A DNA stretch of 64,000 nucleotides from Pseudochrobactrum kiredjianiae. GTDB taxonomy: Bacteria > Pseudomonadota > Alphaproteobacteria > Rhizobiales > Rhizobiaceae. A model generated the notes under the pieces. It was not told the DNA's origin, ran no database searches, and saw only the letters and a list, made by a program, of their open reading frames with translations. Both the position numbers and the translations under genes were made by a program. Where the stretch lies: the NCBI RefSeq assembly GCF_030362795.1, contig NZ_JAUCBM010000006.1, positions 62,001-126,000 of the forward strand. The letters are read 5' to 3'. This document shows positions 44,534-53,809 of the stretch, one piece after another (within the stretch, counting starts at the first letter, position 1; each line of letters opens with the position of its first letter).

Positions 44534-46462
44534 ATGACTTCGGCTTATCCCGAAATTTATCAGGCATGGAAAAATGATCCCCAAACTTTCTGGGGCAAGG
44601 CATCCGCACACATCGACTGGTATAAACCGGCAGAGAAGATTTTTGATCCCGCACAAGGCCCTTACGGGCGGTGGTTTGCAGGTGCTGAATGCAATACCTG
44701 CTACAACATGCTCGACCGCCATGTTGAGGCCGGTCGCGGGGATGTTCCGGCTATTCTCTATGACAGCCCTGTCAGCGGTCAAAAAGCCCGTTTCACCTAT
44801 ACTGAGACCCTTGAACAGGTTATGCGTCTCAGCGCCGTTATGCAGGATTTCGGCATCCAGAAAGGTGACCGCGTTCTGATTTATATGCCGATGGTGCCGC
44901 AGGCGCTGTTTGCAATGATGGCCTGCGCCCGCCTTGGCGCGATTCACTCCGTGGTTTTTGGCGGCTTTTCTGCTGATGAGTTGGCAGCACGCATTGATGA
45001 TGCCACTCCTGCCCTGATTATTGCCAGTTCCTGTGGTTTGGAAGCCAATAAGATCATCAATTACAAACCGCTGCTTGATAAGGCCATCGCGACCGCGAAA
45101 CATCAGGTACAGCATTGCCTGATCCACCAGCGCGCGCAATGTGCTTGCGAATTAACCACAGGTCGCGATTATGATTTTGCAGAGCTTTGTGAAAAGGCGA
45201 CAGGCCGTGACGTGCCTTGCACACCGGTAAAAGCCACCGATCCGCTTTATATTCTCTACACCTCCGGCACCACCGGAAAACCCAAAGGCGTGGTGCGCGA
45301 TAATGGCGGCTATATGGTTGCGCTCGCCTGGTCGATGGGAGCGCTTTATGATATCCATCCCGGCGATATTTTCTGGACAGCCTCCGATATCGGCTGGGTC
45401 GTCGGCCATTCCTATATTGTCTATGCGCCGTTGCTGATCGGCGCGACAACAGTTCTGTTTGAGGGCAAGCCGGTCGGCACACCCGATGCCGGTACATTCT
45501 GGCGTGTGGTTGCCGATCACAAAGTAAAAGTGCTGTTCACCGCCCCGACTGCGCTACGCGCAATCAAGCGCGAAGATCCCGAAGGCAAACTGCTGCATCA
45601 ATATGATCTCTCCAGCCTTGAGGCACTCTATCTCGCCGGAGAGCGCGCAGACCCGAGCACGCTGGAATGGGCAGAGCAGATGCTCAATCGTCCGGTCATT
45701 GACCATTGGTGGCAGACGGAAACCGGCTGGCCGATTGCCGGTAATCCGCGTGGTCTTGGCACATTACCGGTCAAACACGGCTCTACTTGCGTGCCGATGC
45801 CAGGCTATGATGTGCAGGTGCTGGATGATGCAGGACATCCGGCAAAAACCGGTGAGCTTGGCAATATCGTTATCAGACTGCCGATGCCGCCCGGCTGTCT
45901 GCCGACATTATGGCAGGCAGACCAGCGCTTCCACGAATCCTATCTCAATGAATTCAAAGGCTATTATAAATCCGCTGATGCCGGTTACATGGACGAGGAC
46001 GGCTATATTTTTATCATGAGCCGTACGGATGACATCATCAATGTAGCAGGACATCGCTTATCCACCGGCTCGATGGAAGAGGTCATTGCCGGTCACAACC
46101 AAGTGGCAGAATGTGCGGTTATAGGTATTGCTGATAAGCTGAAAGGGCAAATCCCCTGCGGCTTTATTGTCCTCAAGGCTGGTGTGTCTCAGCCGCATAG
46201 TGAAATTGAAGCAGAATGTGTGGAGCGGGTGCGCGATCAGATCGGCCCTGTGGCAGCACTGCGTACTGTTCTGACCGTTCACAAATTGCCCAAAACCCGC
46301 TCGGGAAAGATTTTGCGTTCAACAATGCAGAAGATAGCCGATCATGAACCGTGGAAAATGCCTGCAACGATTGAAGACCCGCTGACATTGGATGAAATCC
46401 GCGACTGCCTTCATCAGCGTGGTATCGGCACCTGCTCTGAGGCGACAAAACCCGCGGCTTGA
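44534..46462 (+). CDS. prpE: Propionyl-CoA synthetase
   Basis: Activates propionate (and more weakly acetate) to the CoA thioester through an acyl-adenylate. A 642-residue ANL-superfamily enzyme. Adenylate motifs YTSGTTGKPKGVVR, HWWQTETGWPI (PrpE type rather than AcsA) and SRTDDIINVAGHRLSTGSMEE are present; the catalytic lysine is in LPKTRSGKILRSTM near residue 600. GGGAGG lies five bases before the ATG. No other methylcitrate or methylmalonyl genes are in the window. Confidence 0.93.
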   Translation: MTSAYPEIYQAWKNDPQTFWGKASAHIDWYKPAEKIFDPAQGPYGRWFAGAECNTCYNMLDRHVEAGRGDVPAILYDSPVSGQKARFTYTETLEQVMRLSAVMQDFGIQKGDRVLIYMPMVPQALFAMMACARLGAIHSVVFGGFSADELAARIDDATPALIIASSCGLEANKIINYKPLLDKAIATAKHQVQHCLIHQRAQCACELTTGRDYDFAELCEKATGRDVPCTPVKATDPLYILYTSGTTGKPKGVVRDNGGYMVALAWSMGALYDIHPGDIFWTASDIGWVVGHSYIVYAPLLIGATTVLFEGKPVGTPDAGTFWRVVADHKVKVLFTAPTALRAIKREDPEGKLLHQYDLSSLEALYLAGERADPSTLEWAEQMLNRPVIDHWWQTETGWPIAGNPRGLGTLPVKHGSTCVPMPGYDVQVLDDAGHPAKTGELGNIVIRLPMPPGCLPTLWQADQRFHESYLNEFKGYYKSADAGYMDEDGYIFIMSRTDDIINVAGHRLSTGSMEEVIAGHNQVAECAVIGIADKLKGQIPCGFIVLKAGVSQPHSEIEAECVERVRDQIGPVAALRTVLTVHKLPKTRSGKILRSTMQKIADHEPWKMPATIEDPLTLDEIRDCLHQRGIGTCSEATKPAA

Positions 46463-46503
46463 TAAAAAAAGCCGCCGGATGTTCTCCGGCGGCTTTTTTT
46501 AAA
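46463..46503. terminator. Bidirectional terminator between prpE and trcR
   Basis: Stem AAAGCCGCCGGA/TCCGGCGGCTTT with a 4-base loop and long A and T runs. Confidence 0.92.
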
Positions 46504-46522
46504 TTATCAGTGTGAAGAAATC

Positions 46523-47209
46523 TTACAGATCGTCTTCTTCGTCTTCCGGTGCGCTCTTCATGGAAGAGAGCTTGGCAAAAACTTTATCCGCATCCAGCTC
46601 ATCCGAATCATCATTCTGGTTGAAGTCCAGATTTTCAGTTGCCGATGCCGGCAGCAATGTATCACCGGATTCCGGTTCAATCGGACGGTTACGCGCTGCA
46701 CGATCAACTTCGATGTCCAGATCAATCTGCGAGCAGAGACCCAGAGTTACAGGATCCATTGGCTGAAGGTTAGCCGAGTTCCAATGCGTACGGTCACGAA
46801 TCTGTTCAATGGTCGACTTGGTTGTGCCGACAAGACGCGAAATCTGCGCATCTTTCAGTTCCGGATGATTACGCACCATCCAGAGAATCGCATTCGGGCG
46901 ATCCTGACGTTTGGACAAAGGTGTATAACGTGCACCCTTACGCTTGGCTTCCGGAACATGAACTTTTGGTTCCGAGAGCTTGATGCGGTAATTGATGTCT
47001 TTTTCCGCACGGGCAATTTCTTCACGCGAAAGCTGACCGGTATTGATCGGATCAAGACCTTTAATACCCTGTGCGGCTTCACCATCAGCAATTGCTTTAA
47101 TTTCAAGCGGATGCATTTTGCAAAAAGTTGCAATCTGGTCAAAAGACAGAGCTGTATTATCGACAAGCCATACGGCTGTTGCCTTAGGCATAAGAAGCTG
47201 AGTGGCCAT
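46523..47209 (-). CDS. trcR: Cell-cycle transcriptional regulator TrcR (DUF1013)
   Basis: A 228-residue alphaproteobacterial protein of the DUF1013 family, described as a cell-cycle regulator that associates with RNA polymerase. The start TAVWLVDNTALSFDQIATFC and the helix-turn-helix-like segment ILWMVRNHPELKDAQISRLVGTT are characteristic; the C-terminal 40 residues are acidic and low-complexity. GAGAGG lies about ten bases before the ATG. It stands alone, with 285 bases to the next gene. Confidence 0.9.
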   Translation of the reverse strand: MATQLLMPKATAVWLVDNTALSFDQIATFCKMHPLEIKAIADGEAAQGIKGLDPINTGQLSREEIARAEKDINYRIKLSEPKVHVPEAKRKGARYTPLSKRQDRPNAILWMVRNHPELKDAQISRLVGTTKSTIEQIRDRTHWNSANLQPMDPVTLGLCSQIDLDIEVDRAARNRPIEPESGDTLLPASATENLDFNQNDDSDELDADKVFAKLSSMKSAPEDEEDDL

Positions 47210-47494
47210 AAGATATAATCCTCTCGTTCGCCCGCTCCGGTAGCGCGGGACGTGGGGTAAACCACAATTTCCGGGAATTCGTTCCCTCTATAACCAAATT
47301 TTGCACGATGAGCAAGAAAACCCTGCACAGGAATTCAGCGCATTTGTAGCTCACGCCCCCTGTTTACCGAGAGATTTCGGTTATGGTGTGCTGAAAATGG
47401 TGTTTTCCGAGAAACGGAGCGGAGTGTACATTTAAAGTACATAAGCACCGGACTCACAGAAAAACGCCATTTGCAGGCCGCCAGAGGCGAAATA

Positions 47495-48499
47495 TCAACC
47501 GACATCGAGCACGATTTTCCCGATGTGATTACCCTCTTCCATCCGTTCATGGGCGCGCCAGGCATCTTTAAGCGGATAAATCATATCCATCACTGGCGTG
47601 ATGGTACGGCTGGCGAGCAACGGCCAGACCTTTGATTCTAATTCCGCTGCAATCTGCGCCTTGAAGGCAATATCGCGTGCGCGCAGGGTTGAACCTGTAT
47701 GGGTCAGACGCTTGGTCATCAGCTTGGCAAAATTGGCTTTTGCCTTGGCGCCACCAAGAAATGCGATCTGAACAATCCGGCCCTCAATCGCCGCGGCATC
47801 ATAATTACGGTCGACATAATCACCACCAACCATGTCGAGAATAACATCCGCGCCCTTATTGTTAGTCGCGGCCTTTACCTGCTCGACAAAATCCTGCTCG
47901 CGGTAATTAATGGCAACATCGGCACCGATTTTGAGACAGGCTGAGCATTTTTCAGCAGAACCGGCAGTGATAATCACTTTAGCGCCCAGTGCCTTGCCAA
48001 GCTGGATCGCCGTTGTGCCGATGCCGGAACTACCGCCATGGATCAGCAATGTCTCACCGGCCTGCAATTGGCCGCGCTGCACCACATTATGCCAGACAGT
48101 GAAAAATGTTTCCGGTAGCGCGGCTGCTTCCACATAGCCATAGCCCGATGGCAGCGGCAGTGCATTGCCTTCATAGACCGTGACATATTCAGCATAGCCA
48201 CCGCCAGCCAGCAATGCGGTAACCGCATCACCGACCTTATAACGCTCGACGCCCTCACCGATTGCTGCCACATCACCCGCCACTTCCAGCCCCGGCAAAT
48301 CAGAGGCACCGGCAGGCGGTGGATAATGTCCCTGTCTTTGCAAGACATCCGGACGGTTTACACCCGCAGCCTTAACGCGGATCAGAATTTCACCTTTCGC
48401 CGGATGCGGTACTGAGCGTTTTACAGGTTTCAGCACTGATGGCGCACCGGCCTGTTCAATCGCAATTGCCATCATCTGGGAAGCAAGTTCTGTGGTCAT
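47495..48499 (-). CDS. NAD(P)H quinone oxidoreductase, zinc-independent MDR family
   Basis: A 334-residue medium-chain reductase of the quinone oxidoreductase/PIG3 type. N-terminal GroES-like domain with VNRPDVLQRQGHYPPP, Rossmann motif LLIHGGSSGIGTTAIQLGKALG, and no structural zinc cysteines. Reduces quinones or enones with NADPH by family. GGAG lies five bases before the ATG. Transcribed away from the DUF1192 gene. Confidence 0.9.
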   Translation of the reverse strand: MTTELASQMMAIAIEQAGAPSVLKPVKRSVPHPAKGEILIRVKAAGVNRPDVLQRQGHYPPPAGASDLPGLEVAGDVAAIGEGVERYKVGDAVTALLAGGGYAEYVTVYEGNALPLPSGYGYVEAAALPETFFTVWHNVVQRGQLQAGETLLIHGGSSGIGTTAIQLGKALGAKVIITAGSAEKCSACLKIGADVAINYREQDFVEQVKAATNNKGADVILDMVGGDYVDRNYDAAAIEGRIVQIAFLGGAKAKANFAKLMTKRLTHTGSTLRARDIAFKAQIAAELESKVWPLLASRTITPVMDMIYPLKDAWRAHERMEEGNHIGKIVLDVG

Positions 48500-48715
48500 A
48501 TCCGCTCCTTAAATTCTCTGATCCGCGATCTAGCCATATTATGCTGAAAAGATGCAATGTATAAAAATCTATATCGCTAATAATGCAGCTTTATGAGATG
48601 CTGAAGACGTATGTGACATATCCGGCCTTACTTTAAAGGCTGATATCTCACGAATGTTGCGAACCATATTGAAAGCTGCCCTGAACCGGCTGCAGCAGGA
48701 AGTGAGGAAAACGCC

Positions 48716-48907
48716 ATGTTCTTTGATAATGACGCGCAGGACAGCACAACTGTCCGTCACCATATTGGTGAGGACGTCGCTCTGCTTTCAGCCACGGAAA
48801 TCGAGAATCGCATTGCTTTGCTCAAAGCGGAAATCCGCCGGTTAGAAACAGACCGCCACGACAGAAACCGCAGCCGCGAGGCCGCAGAGGCTCTGTTCAG
48901 GCTGTAA
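48716..48907 (+). CDS. DUF1192 family small protein
   Basis: A 63-residue protein with the DUF1192 pattern: N-terminal HHIGEDVALLSATEIENRI followed by a single helix IALLKAEIRRLETD. Function unknown; common in Rhizobiales. GAGG lies nine bases before the ATG and a terminator follows directly. Upstream, 48616-48652 contains an imperfect dyad (GTGA..ATATC..GGCCTT / AAGGC..GATATCTCAC). Confidence 0.82.
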   Translation: MFFDNDAQDSTTVRHHIGEDVALLSATEIENRIALLKAEIRRLETDRHDRNRSREAAEALFRL

Positions 48908-48931
48908 GCCTTAGCTATTGCACCATCGTTT

Positions 48932-48970
48932 CAGAACCTCTGCCCTTAAACAGGCAGAGGTTCTTTTTAT
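48932..48970 (+). terminator. Intrinsic terminator of the DUF1192 gene
   Basis: Stem GAACCTCTGCC/GGCAGAGGTTC with a 9-base loop and a T run. Confidence 0.9.
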
Positions 48971-49141
48971 TTTACCTGACACAATATCTCATCAATACAA
49001 AGCCTTGCACTCTTATAAACGATAGGTCAGCATAGCTGCACTCAATCTGCCCGAAGCGATAATTTCATGTTGCAGTTTCAGGCGAACAGGTTTCAAGATC
49101 AGAAACGATCAAATTACCTGCGATGAAATAAAGGATTTTGC

Positions 49142-50434
49142 GTGTTCCGTTCCTATGTCCAGATTTTCGCATTGCTCTGTGGTACAGCCTTTCTGCTAAT
49201 CGGTTCCGGTTTGCACGGGCTTCTGCTGCCGCTGCGCGGTAATGCAGAAGGTTTCTCAGTCACAGCACTGGGTTTGATCGGTACAACATGGGCAGGCGGT
49301 TTTGTTGCAGGCTGTATTTTCGCACCCCGTCTGGTGCGCCGTGCCGGTCATGTGCGGGCTTTCGGCTTTTTTGCATCCACGGCAGCCATTGTCGTATTGC
49401 TCACCGGCCTGATGGTTGATGCCACAATCTGGGTATTTCTACGCGCCATTACCGGCTTTGCGATGGCCGGTATTTTCATGGTCATTGAAAGCTGGCTCAA
49501 TGAAAAAGCCACCAATGAAACACGCGGTAAAATTTTCGGCCTCTATATGATGGTCAACTACGGTGCGGTGATGTCCGGCCAGATGCTGGTGATTACCGGT
49601 GATATCGAAGGCCACTCGCTGTTTATGATTGCTGCAATTTTCTTTTGTCTTGCGCTGCTGCCAACCGCTGCTTCCAAAGCATCTTCGCCGCGCCCATTGA
49701 CCGAAGTACAGCTTGACCTCAAAAAACTTTATGCCAATTCACCGGTTGCCTTTGTCAGTGTTATTCTGATTGGCATTGCCAATGGTGCATGGGGTACGCT
49801 CGGTGCGGTTTTCGGCTCGATGAGCGGTATTGATAAAACCACAATTGCGCTGATGGTCAGCTTTACGATTGCCGCCGGTGCACTGATGCAAATCCCTGTC
49901 GGGCGGTTTTCTGACCGTATCGACCGCCGCTATGTCATGGCCAGCGTCGCCGGTTCCGCTGCTTTGATCGGGTTTCTGATTTTCGCCATCGCACCAAGCA
50001 ATGGCACTCTTATTCTGGTGATGACCGCGCTTTACGGCTCGCTCGCCTATGCGATCTATCCGGTTGCCGTTGCTCACGCCAATGACCATGCGACACCTGA
50101 AACTTTCGTCAAGGTTTCCGGCGGCTTGCTGCTGCTTTACGGTTTCGGCACCATGCTCGGACCGCTGATCGCAGCGGAAACGATGAAAACTTTATGGCCT
50201 TCCGCTTTGTTTCTGGTCACGGCCTTATCACATCTGACTATTGCCGGTTACGCCATGTTGCGCTCACGCAAACGTGCATCGCCATTGCCATCGGAGAAAG
50301 AACAATTCCAGAGCATGGCTGCAGAACGTCCGGCAACACAGGAAAGTGTGCTGCTTGATCCGCGCTCGGAAGTCGCACAGGAAGAAAAAGCAAGCGAAGA
50401 TGCTGCTGCCGTTACAGTTAAAGCTGAGGACTAA
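49142..50434 (+). CDS. MFS transporter
   Basis: A 430-residue twelve-helix carrier of the YcaD-like branch of the major facilitator superfamily. The cytoplasmic loop motif GRFSDRIDRRYVM between the halves and VIESWLNEKATNETRGK after helix 5 are visible. A 60-residue acidic tail rich in Glu, Ala and Ser follows the last helix. Substrate unknown. Start is GTG with AAAGGA six bases upstream. It is convergent with the MerR gene, 21 bases apart. Confidence 0.88.
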   Translation: MFRSYVQIFALLCGTAFLLIGSGLHGLLLPLRGNAEGFSVTALGLIGTTWAGGFVAGCIFAPRLVRRAGHVRAFGFFASTAAIVVLLTGLMVDATIWVFLRAITGFAMAGIFMVIESWLNEKATNETRGKIFGLYMMVNYGAVMSGQMLVITGDIEGHSLFMIAAIFFCLALLPTAASKASSPRPLTEVQLDLKKLYANSPVAFVSVILIGIANGAWGTLGAVFGSMSGIDKTTIALMVSFTIAAGALMQIPVGRFSDRIDRRYVMASVAGSAALIGFLIFAIAPSNGTLILVMTALYGSLAYAIYPVAVAHANDHATPETFVKVSGGLLLLYGFGTMLGPLIAAETMKTLWPSALFLVTALSHLTIAGYAMLRSRKRASPLPSEKEQFQSMAAERPATQESVLLDPRSEVAQEEKASEDAAAVTVKAED

Positions 50435-50455
50435 TCCGACCTCACTCTAACAAGC

Positions 50456-50857
50456 TTATGCCTTGCGTGCGTTTAAGGCGGCCTTCATCAGCCTGCGGAA
50501 TTTCGGACATTGCATATGGGATTCCGCATCGCATTCCGCGACATGACGCAACGCTTTGCTGAGGGTTGCCAGTTGGCGGATTTGTATATCGAGCTGATCT
50601 GCCCGCTGATGCAGTGCATGACGCGGTAAATCGGCAGTGCCATCCTTGCCGAACATGCCTTTCATCTCACTCAGCGGAAAACCTGCCATTTTCCCCAATG
50701 AAATCAGCGCCAGTTGCTGCAGCACCTCCGGCGCATATTGGCGCCGTAATCCGTGGCGTGAGAAAGAGTCAATCAGGCCGATTTCCTCATAATAACGCAA
50801 GGTTGACGGAGGCACACCGCTTCGCTCAGCGAGAACTCCGATATCAAGAAGTTTCAT
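50456..50857 (-). CDS. MerR-family transcriptional regulator
   Basis: A 133-residue activator/repressor. The HTH opens the protein (MKLLDIGVLAERSGVPPSTLRYYEEIGLI), followed by the wing and a dimerisation helix; the C-terminus has two cysteines in ECDAESHMQCPKF that could sense metal or thiol stress, though short spacing motifs of this kind also occur in drug sensors. GAGG lies seven bases before the ATG; a ten-codon extension is rejected. It is divergent from an MFS drug exporter gene, with a dyad in the shared promoter, so it probably controls that gene. Confidence 0.88.
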   Translation of the reverse strand: MKLLDIGVLAERSGVPPSTLRYYEEIGLIDSFSRHGLRRQYAPEVLQQLALISLGKMAGFPLSEMKGMFGKDGTADLPRHALHQRADQLDIQIRQLATLSKALRHVAECDAESHMQCPKFRRLMKAALNARKA

Positions 50858-50859
50858 AC

Positions 50860-50891
50860 TTGACCTCAAGTTGACTTGAAGTGGCAATGTA
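50860..50891 (+). promoter_or_regulatory. MerR-type operator/promoter of the MFS exporter
   Basis: Plus strand: -35 TTGACC, then the dyad ACCTCAAGTTGACTTGAAGT (50863-50882), then an AATGTA-like -10; the spacer of about 20 bases is the long spacing typical of MerR-activated promoters. The dyad overlaps the MerR ribosome site. Confidence 0.65.
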
Positions 50892-50924
50892 ACAGCGACT
50901 CAAACTTGCCACAAGAGGACCGCT

Positions 50925-52310
50925 GTGCGTTTCGACCCTCAAACCAAACCACCCCGTCTTGCAATCATTGCTTTATCGGGCGCAGTACTGCTCGCCTCTA
51001 TGGCCGTCAGCATCACCGCAATCGCATTGCCCGCCTTGAGCAGAGCAATGGATGCGCCGGTTGCCGCCGTGCAATGGGTTGTGTTGATCTATCTGCTCTC
51101 CGTCACCATCACCATTGTGCTGGCAGGCCGCTGCGCTGATCTGTTCGGCCATCGCTTCATCCTGCTGTCCGGATTAACCATTTTTACCGGCAGCTCGCTG
51201 TTGTGTGCCATAGCCCCAAATCTCACAACACTCATCATAGCCCGTGCAATACAAGGCATTGGCGGCGCCGTCCTGATGGCACTGCCGGTCTCAATATTAA
51301 GAGGAATGGTCTCCGGTGAACGCACAGGCTCAGCCATGGGATTGCTTGCATCAATGTCCGCAATTGGCACCGCCCTTGGCCCTGCCCTTGGTGGTCTGCT
51401 GATCGCCGGTTTTGGCTGGCGCTCGGCCTTCATTCTGCTGACTGTTTGCGGCTTCATCCTATTGGCTCTGGCTATCCGCGCGATACCGGCATCAGAACAG
51501 ACACAGAAAACCCGCCACGGGCTGGATTTATCCGGCGCATTTTTACTCGCTGTCGTACTGCTTCTCTATGCATTGATGGCCAGCGGACAACAAAGCACCA
51601 TAGGTTTGGGACTATCAATCACAATCCCTGCCGCACTAGTGGCTCTCGTGTTTTTTATTATCGTTGAGGTCAAATCACCGTCGCCGCTCGTTCCCTTATC
51701 GGTTTTACGCAATCCTGCAATCAGCGCCTCGCTGCTCACCAATTGGCTGATCAGTTCAGTGATGATGGCTATGCTGGTCGTCGGCCCGCTGTTTTTGTCA
51801 TTCGGCTTACTGCTGGGCGAAGCACAAACAGGACTGGTTGTCGCTGTAGGGCCGGTGGTGGCCGCTTTGGCAGGTGTTCCTGCTGGTCGCCTCACAGACC
51901 GTTTCGGTACAAAACGCATTCTGACAACCGGACTGGGCGTCATGAGCATCGCGCTCATCTCTATGGCCTATCTGCCGGTGCAGATCGGTATTACCGGTTA
52001 TATCGTATCGCTTATCATGCTGACCCCATGTTTTCAGTTATTTCTGGCAGGAAATAACACAGCCATCATGAATGCTGCACCGGAGGATCAGCGCGGTATC
52101 ATATCGAGTTTGATGGGACTATCGCGCAACTTAGGTTTTATGACCGGCGCGTCTGTTATGGCGACAATATTTATTTCAGCGCTCGGGCAGGAAGATCTGC
52201 TTCATGCCACAGTCAATTCTGTCGGCTCTGCCTTTACAATCACACTGCTGACGGCTGCGGGACTGGCATTCACTTCGCTGATTATTTCATTATTCAGCCT
52301 CAAAGAGTAG
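50925..52310 (+). CDS. MFS multidrug exporter, DHA2-like (14 helices)
   Basis: A 461-residue drug:proton antiporter. Motif A is seen as GRCADLFGHRFILL, motif C-type glycines as SAIGTALGPALGGLLI, and the half-way repeat as GRLTDRFGTKRIL. About 14 helices are predicted by eye. GTG start with AGAGGA five bases upstream. The divergent MerR regulator and the operator between the genes suggest induction by a toxic compound; which one is unknown. Confidence 0.88.
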   Translation: MRFDPQTKPPRLAIIALSGAVLLASMAVSITAIALPALSRAMDAPVAAVQWVVLIYLLSVTITIVLAGRCADLFGHRFILLSGLTIFTGSSLLCAIAPNLTTLIIARAIQGIGGAVLMALPVSILRGMVSGERTGSAMGLLASMSAIGTALGPALGGLLIAGFGWRSAFILLTVCGFILLALAIRAIPASEQTQKTRHGLDLSGAFLLAVVLLLYALMASGQQSTIGLGLSITIPAALVALVFFIIVEVKSPSPLVPLSVLRNPAISASLLTNWLISSVMMAMLVVGPLFLSFGLLLGEAQTGLVVAVGPVVAALAGVPAGRLTDRFGTKRILTTGLGVMSIALISMAYLPVQIGITGYIVSLIMLTPCFQLFLAGNNTAIMNAAPEDQRGIISSLMGLSRNLGFMTGASVMATIFISALGQEDLLHATVNSVGSAFTITLLTAAGLAFTSLIISLFSLKE

Positions 52311-52335
52311 CTGTTCCTGAAATATTGCAATACTC

Positions 52336-52363
52336 CGGTGCGGGCCTGCTATCCGGCCTGCAC
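52336..52363. terminator. Hairpin after the MFS exporter gene
   Basis: Arms GGTGCGGGCC/GGCCTGCACC match at 9 of 10 positions; no T run, so termination is uncertain. Confidence 0.4.
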
Positions 52364-52426
52364 CTCATCGCTCAGAGCCTGCCCTACCGGCGGTTCTGTA
52401 GTGAACTGATGTCACAGTTTTAGTGT

Positions 52427-52606
52427 TTAATGTCGGGTGACCTGCGTTTTAAGCTTTTCAATCTGTTCCTTCAGATGAAGCTTTTTTCGTTTGAGATCGG
52501 CGATCGTCAGCGTATCGGTAGCTGGCAATGCTGCGGCGTCGGAAATTTCTTTTTCCAGTGCATCATGCTTCTTTTCCAGCGAGGCAAGATGGGATTCAAG
52601 TGCCAT
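52427..52606 (-). CDS. DUF465 (YdcH) family small protein
   Basis: A 59-residue helical hairpin: MALESHLASLEKKHDALEKE, a short turn, then TLTIADLKRKKLHLKEQIEKL. The K-R-K-K-L-x-L-K-E/D-Q-I signature defines DUF465. Function unknown. GGAG lies eight bases before the ATG. A second DUF465 gene lies 328 bases away in the opposite direction. Confidence 0.85.
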   Translation of the reverse strand: MALESHLASLEKKHDALEKEISDAAALPATDTLTIADLKRKKLHLKEQIEKLKTQVTRH

Positions 52607-52933
52607 TATTGCTTCTCCTATATATTTTACGCGTCACTATCATCTTGTCAGCAAATCCGGCGTCCTGATGGTTCCGGCTGTGCTTACTACCCCCTCAACG
52701 TTCAACCAGACTGTGACAAAACAATGACAGTTTTGCATGAGATTTCATTAATGTCGAATTCATAATTGGCACATTTCAACTTTGCCAAATTTGTGCTAGG
52801 GCAAAGCTGAAAAAGAGGCGGATTATACTAACTTGCAGTACTCTGATAAAAACCATGTGCTGTATCAGCACATGCAGACAGAGGATTTTGCAGTTATGAT
52901 CTTCCGCGCAGACAAGATCAGATGGAATATGCC

Positions 52934-53137
52934 ATGGCCGATCAGGAACAAGCCGAAATTCGCCTCTCCGTTGCACGGTTGCGTCAGGAGCACACGGATT
53001 TTGACCTTGCCATCAATGCCATGATGCAGACCGGCTGTAATCAGCTCAGCATCCAGCGCATGAAAAAGAAAAAGCTCGCGATCAAAGATCAGCTGAGCAA
53101 GCTGGAAGATAAGATCATTCCGGATATCATTGCCTGA
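52934..53137 (+). CDS. DUF465 (YdcH) family small protein (second copy)
   Basis: A 67-residue protein: helical hairpin with LRQEHTDFDLAINAMMQTG and the signature LSIQRMKKKKLAIKDQLSKLED. The ATG at 52934 has GGA six bases upstream and gives the usual length; an ATG at 52922 would add four residues. It is paralogous to the preceding DUF465 gene and precedes purE, separated by a short family D repeat. Confidence 0.85.
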   Translation: MADQEQAEIRLSVARLRQEHTDFDLAINAMMQTGCNQLSIQRMKKKKLAIKDQLSKLEDKIIPDIIA

Positions 53138-53145
53138 CAAGGCTT

Positions 53146-53200
53146 ATAGCATTTCCATTGCCAAAAGCACGAAGCGGTTTTGGCAATGAAACCGCTCTAA
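53146..53200 (+). repeat. Interspersed repeat family D, short form
   Basis: TAGCATTTCC then an 11-base perfect dyad CATTGCCAAAA/TTTTGGCAATG around CACGAAGCGG, ending AACCGCTCTAA. The central AAAACAAA block of the full-length copies is missing. Confidence 0.7.
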
Positions 53201-53299
53201 AACCGGCATTCCTGATATCATCGCAAATACATATCGCAGACTTTTCACAAAGCCTGCCCGCCTTCTGTTTTTCAACCCTCGCAGCTGACAGGACATTTC

Positions 53300-53806
53300 A
53301 TGGCAGATAACACTCCAACTTCCCCGAAAGTCGCCATCATCATGGGCAGCCAGTCCGACTGGCCGACCATGCGCAATGCGGCACAAGTTCTGGATGCGCT
53401 GGGGGTTGCTTATGATGCCCGTATTATTTCAGCCCATCGCACACCGGACCGCATGGTTGAATTTGCCAAAACCGCACGCGATCAGGGTTTTCACGTCATT
53501 ATCGCCGGTGCAGGCGGTGCCGCCCATCTGCCGGGTATGGTCGCCTCGATGACACCGCTGCCGGTCTTTGGTGTGCCGGTACAGTCCAAAGCGCTGTCAG
53601 GTCAGGATTCCCTGTTATCCATCGTGCAAATGCCTGCCGGTATTCCCGTCGGCACTCTCGCAATCGGCAATGCCGGTGCCAGCAATGCTGCCCTGCTCGC
53701 TGCTGCCGTTCTGGCACTGCATGACAAGGCGCTGGCAGACCGTCTGGATGCTCACCGCCAGAAACAAACTGACGCTGTGGCACCTGCCCCTAAAGATGAG
53801 GTCTGA
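53300..53806 (+). CDS. purE: N5-carboxyaminoimidazole ribonucleotide mutase
   Basis: Converts N5-CAIR to CAIR in purine synthesis. A 168-residue class I Pur[20 protein letters not shown] and the [11 protein letters not shown] loop are all present. AGGA lies upstream of the ATG. It is three bases from purK, which makes its substrate, so the two form an operon. Confidence 0.97.
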   Translation: MADNTPTSPKVAIIMGSQSDWPTMRNAAQVLDALGVAYDARIISAHRTPDRMVEFAKTARDQGFHVIIAGAGGAAHLPGMVASMTPLPVFGVPVQSKALSGQDSLLSIVQMPAGIPVGTLAIGNAGASNAALLAAAVLALHDKALADRLDAHRQKQTDAVAPAPKDEV

Positions 53807-53809
53807 ACC

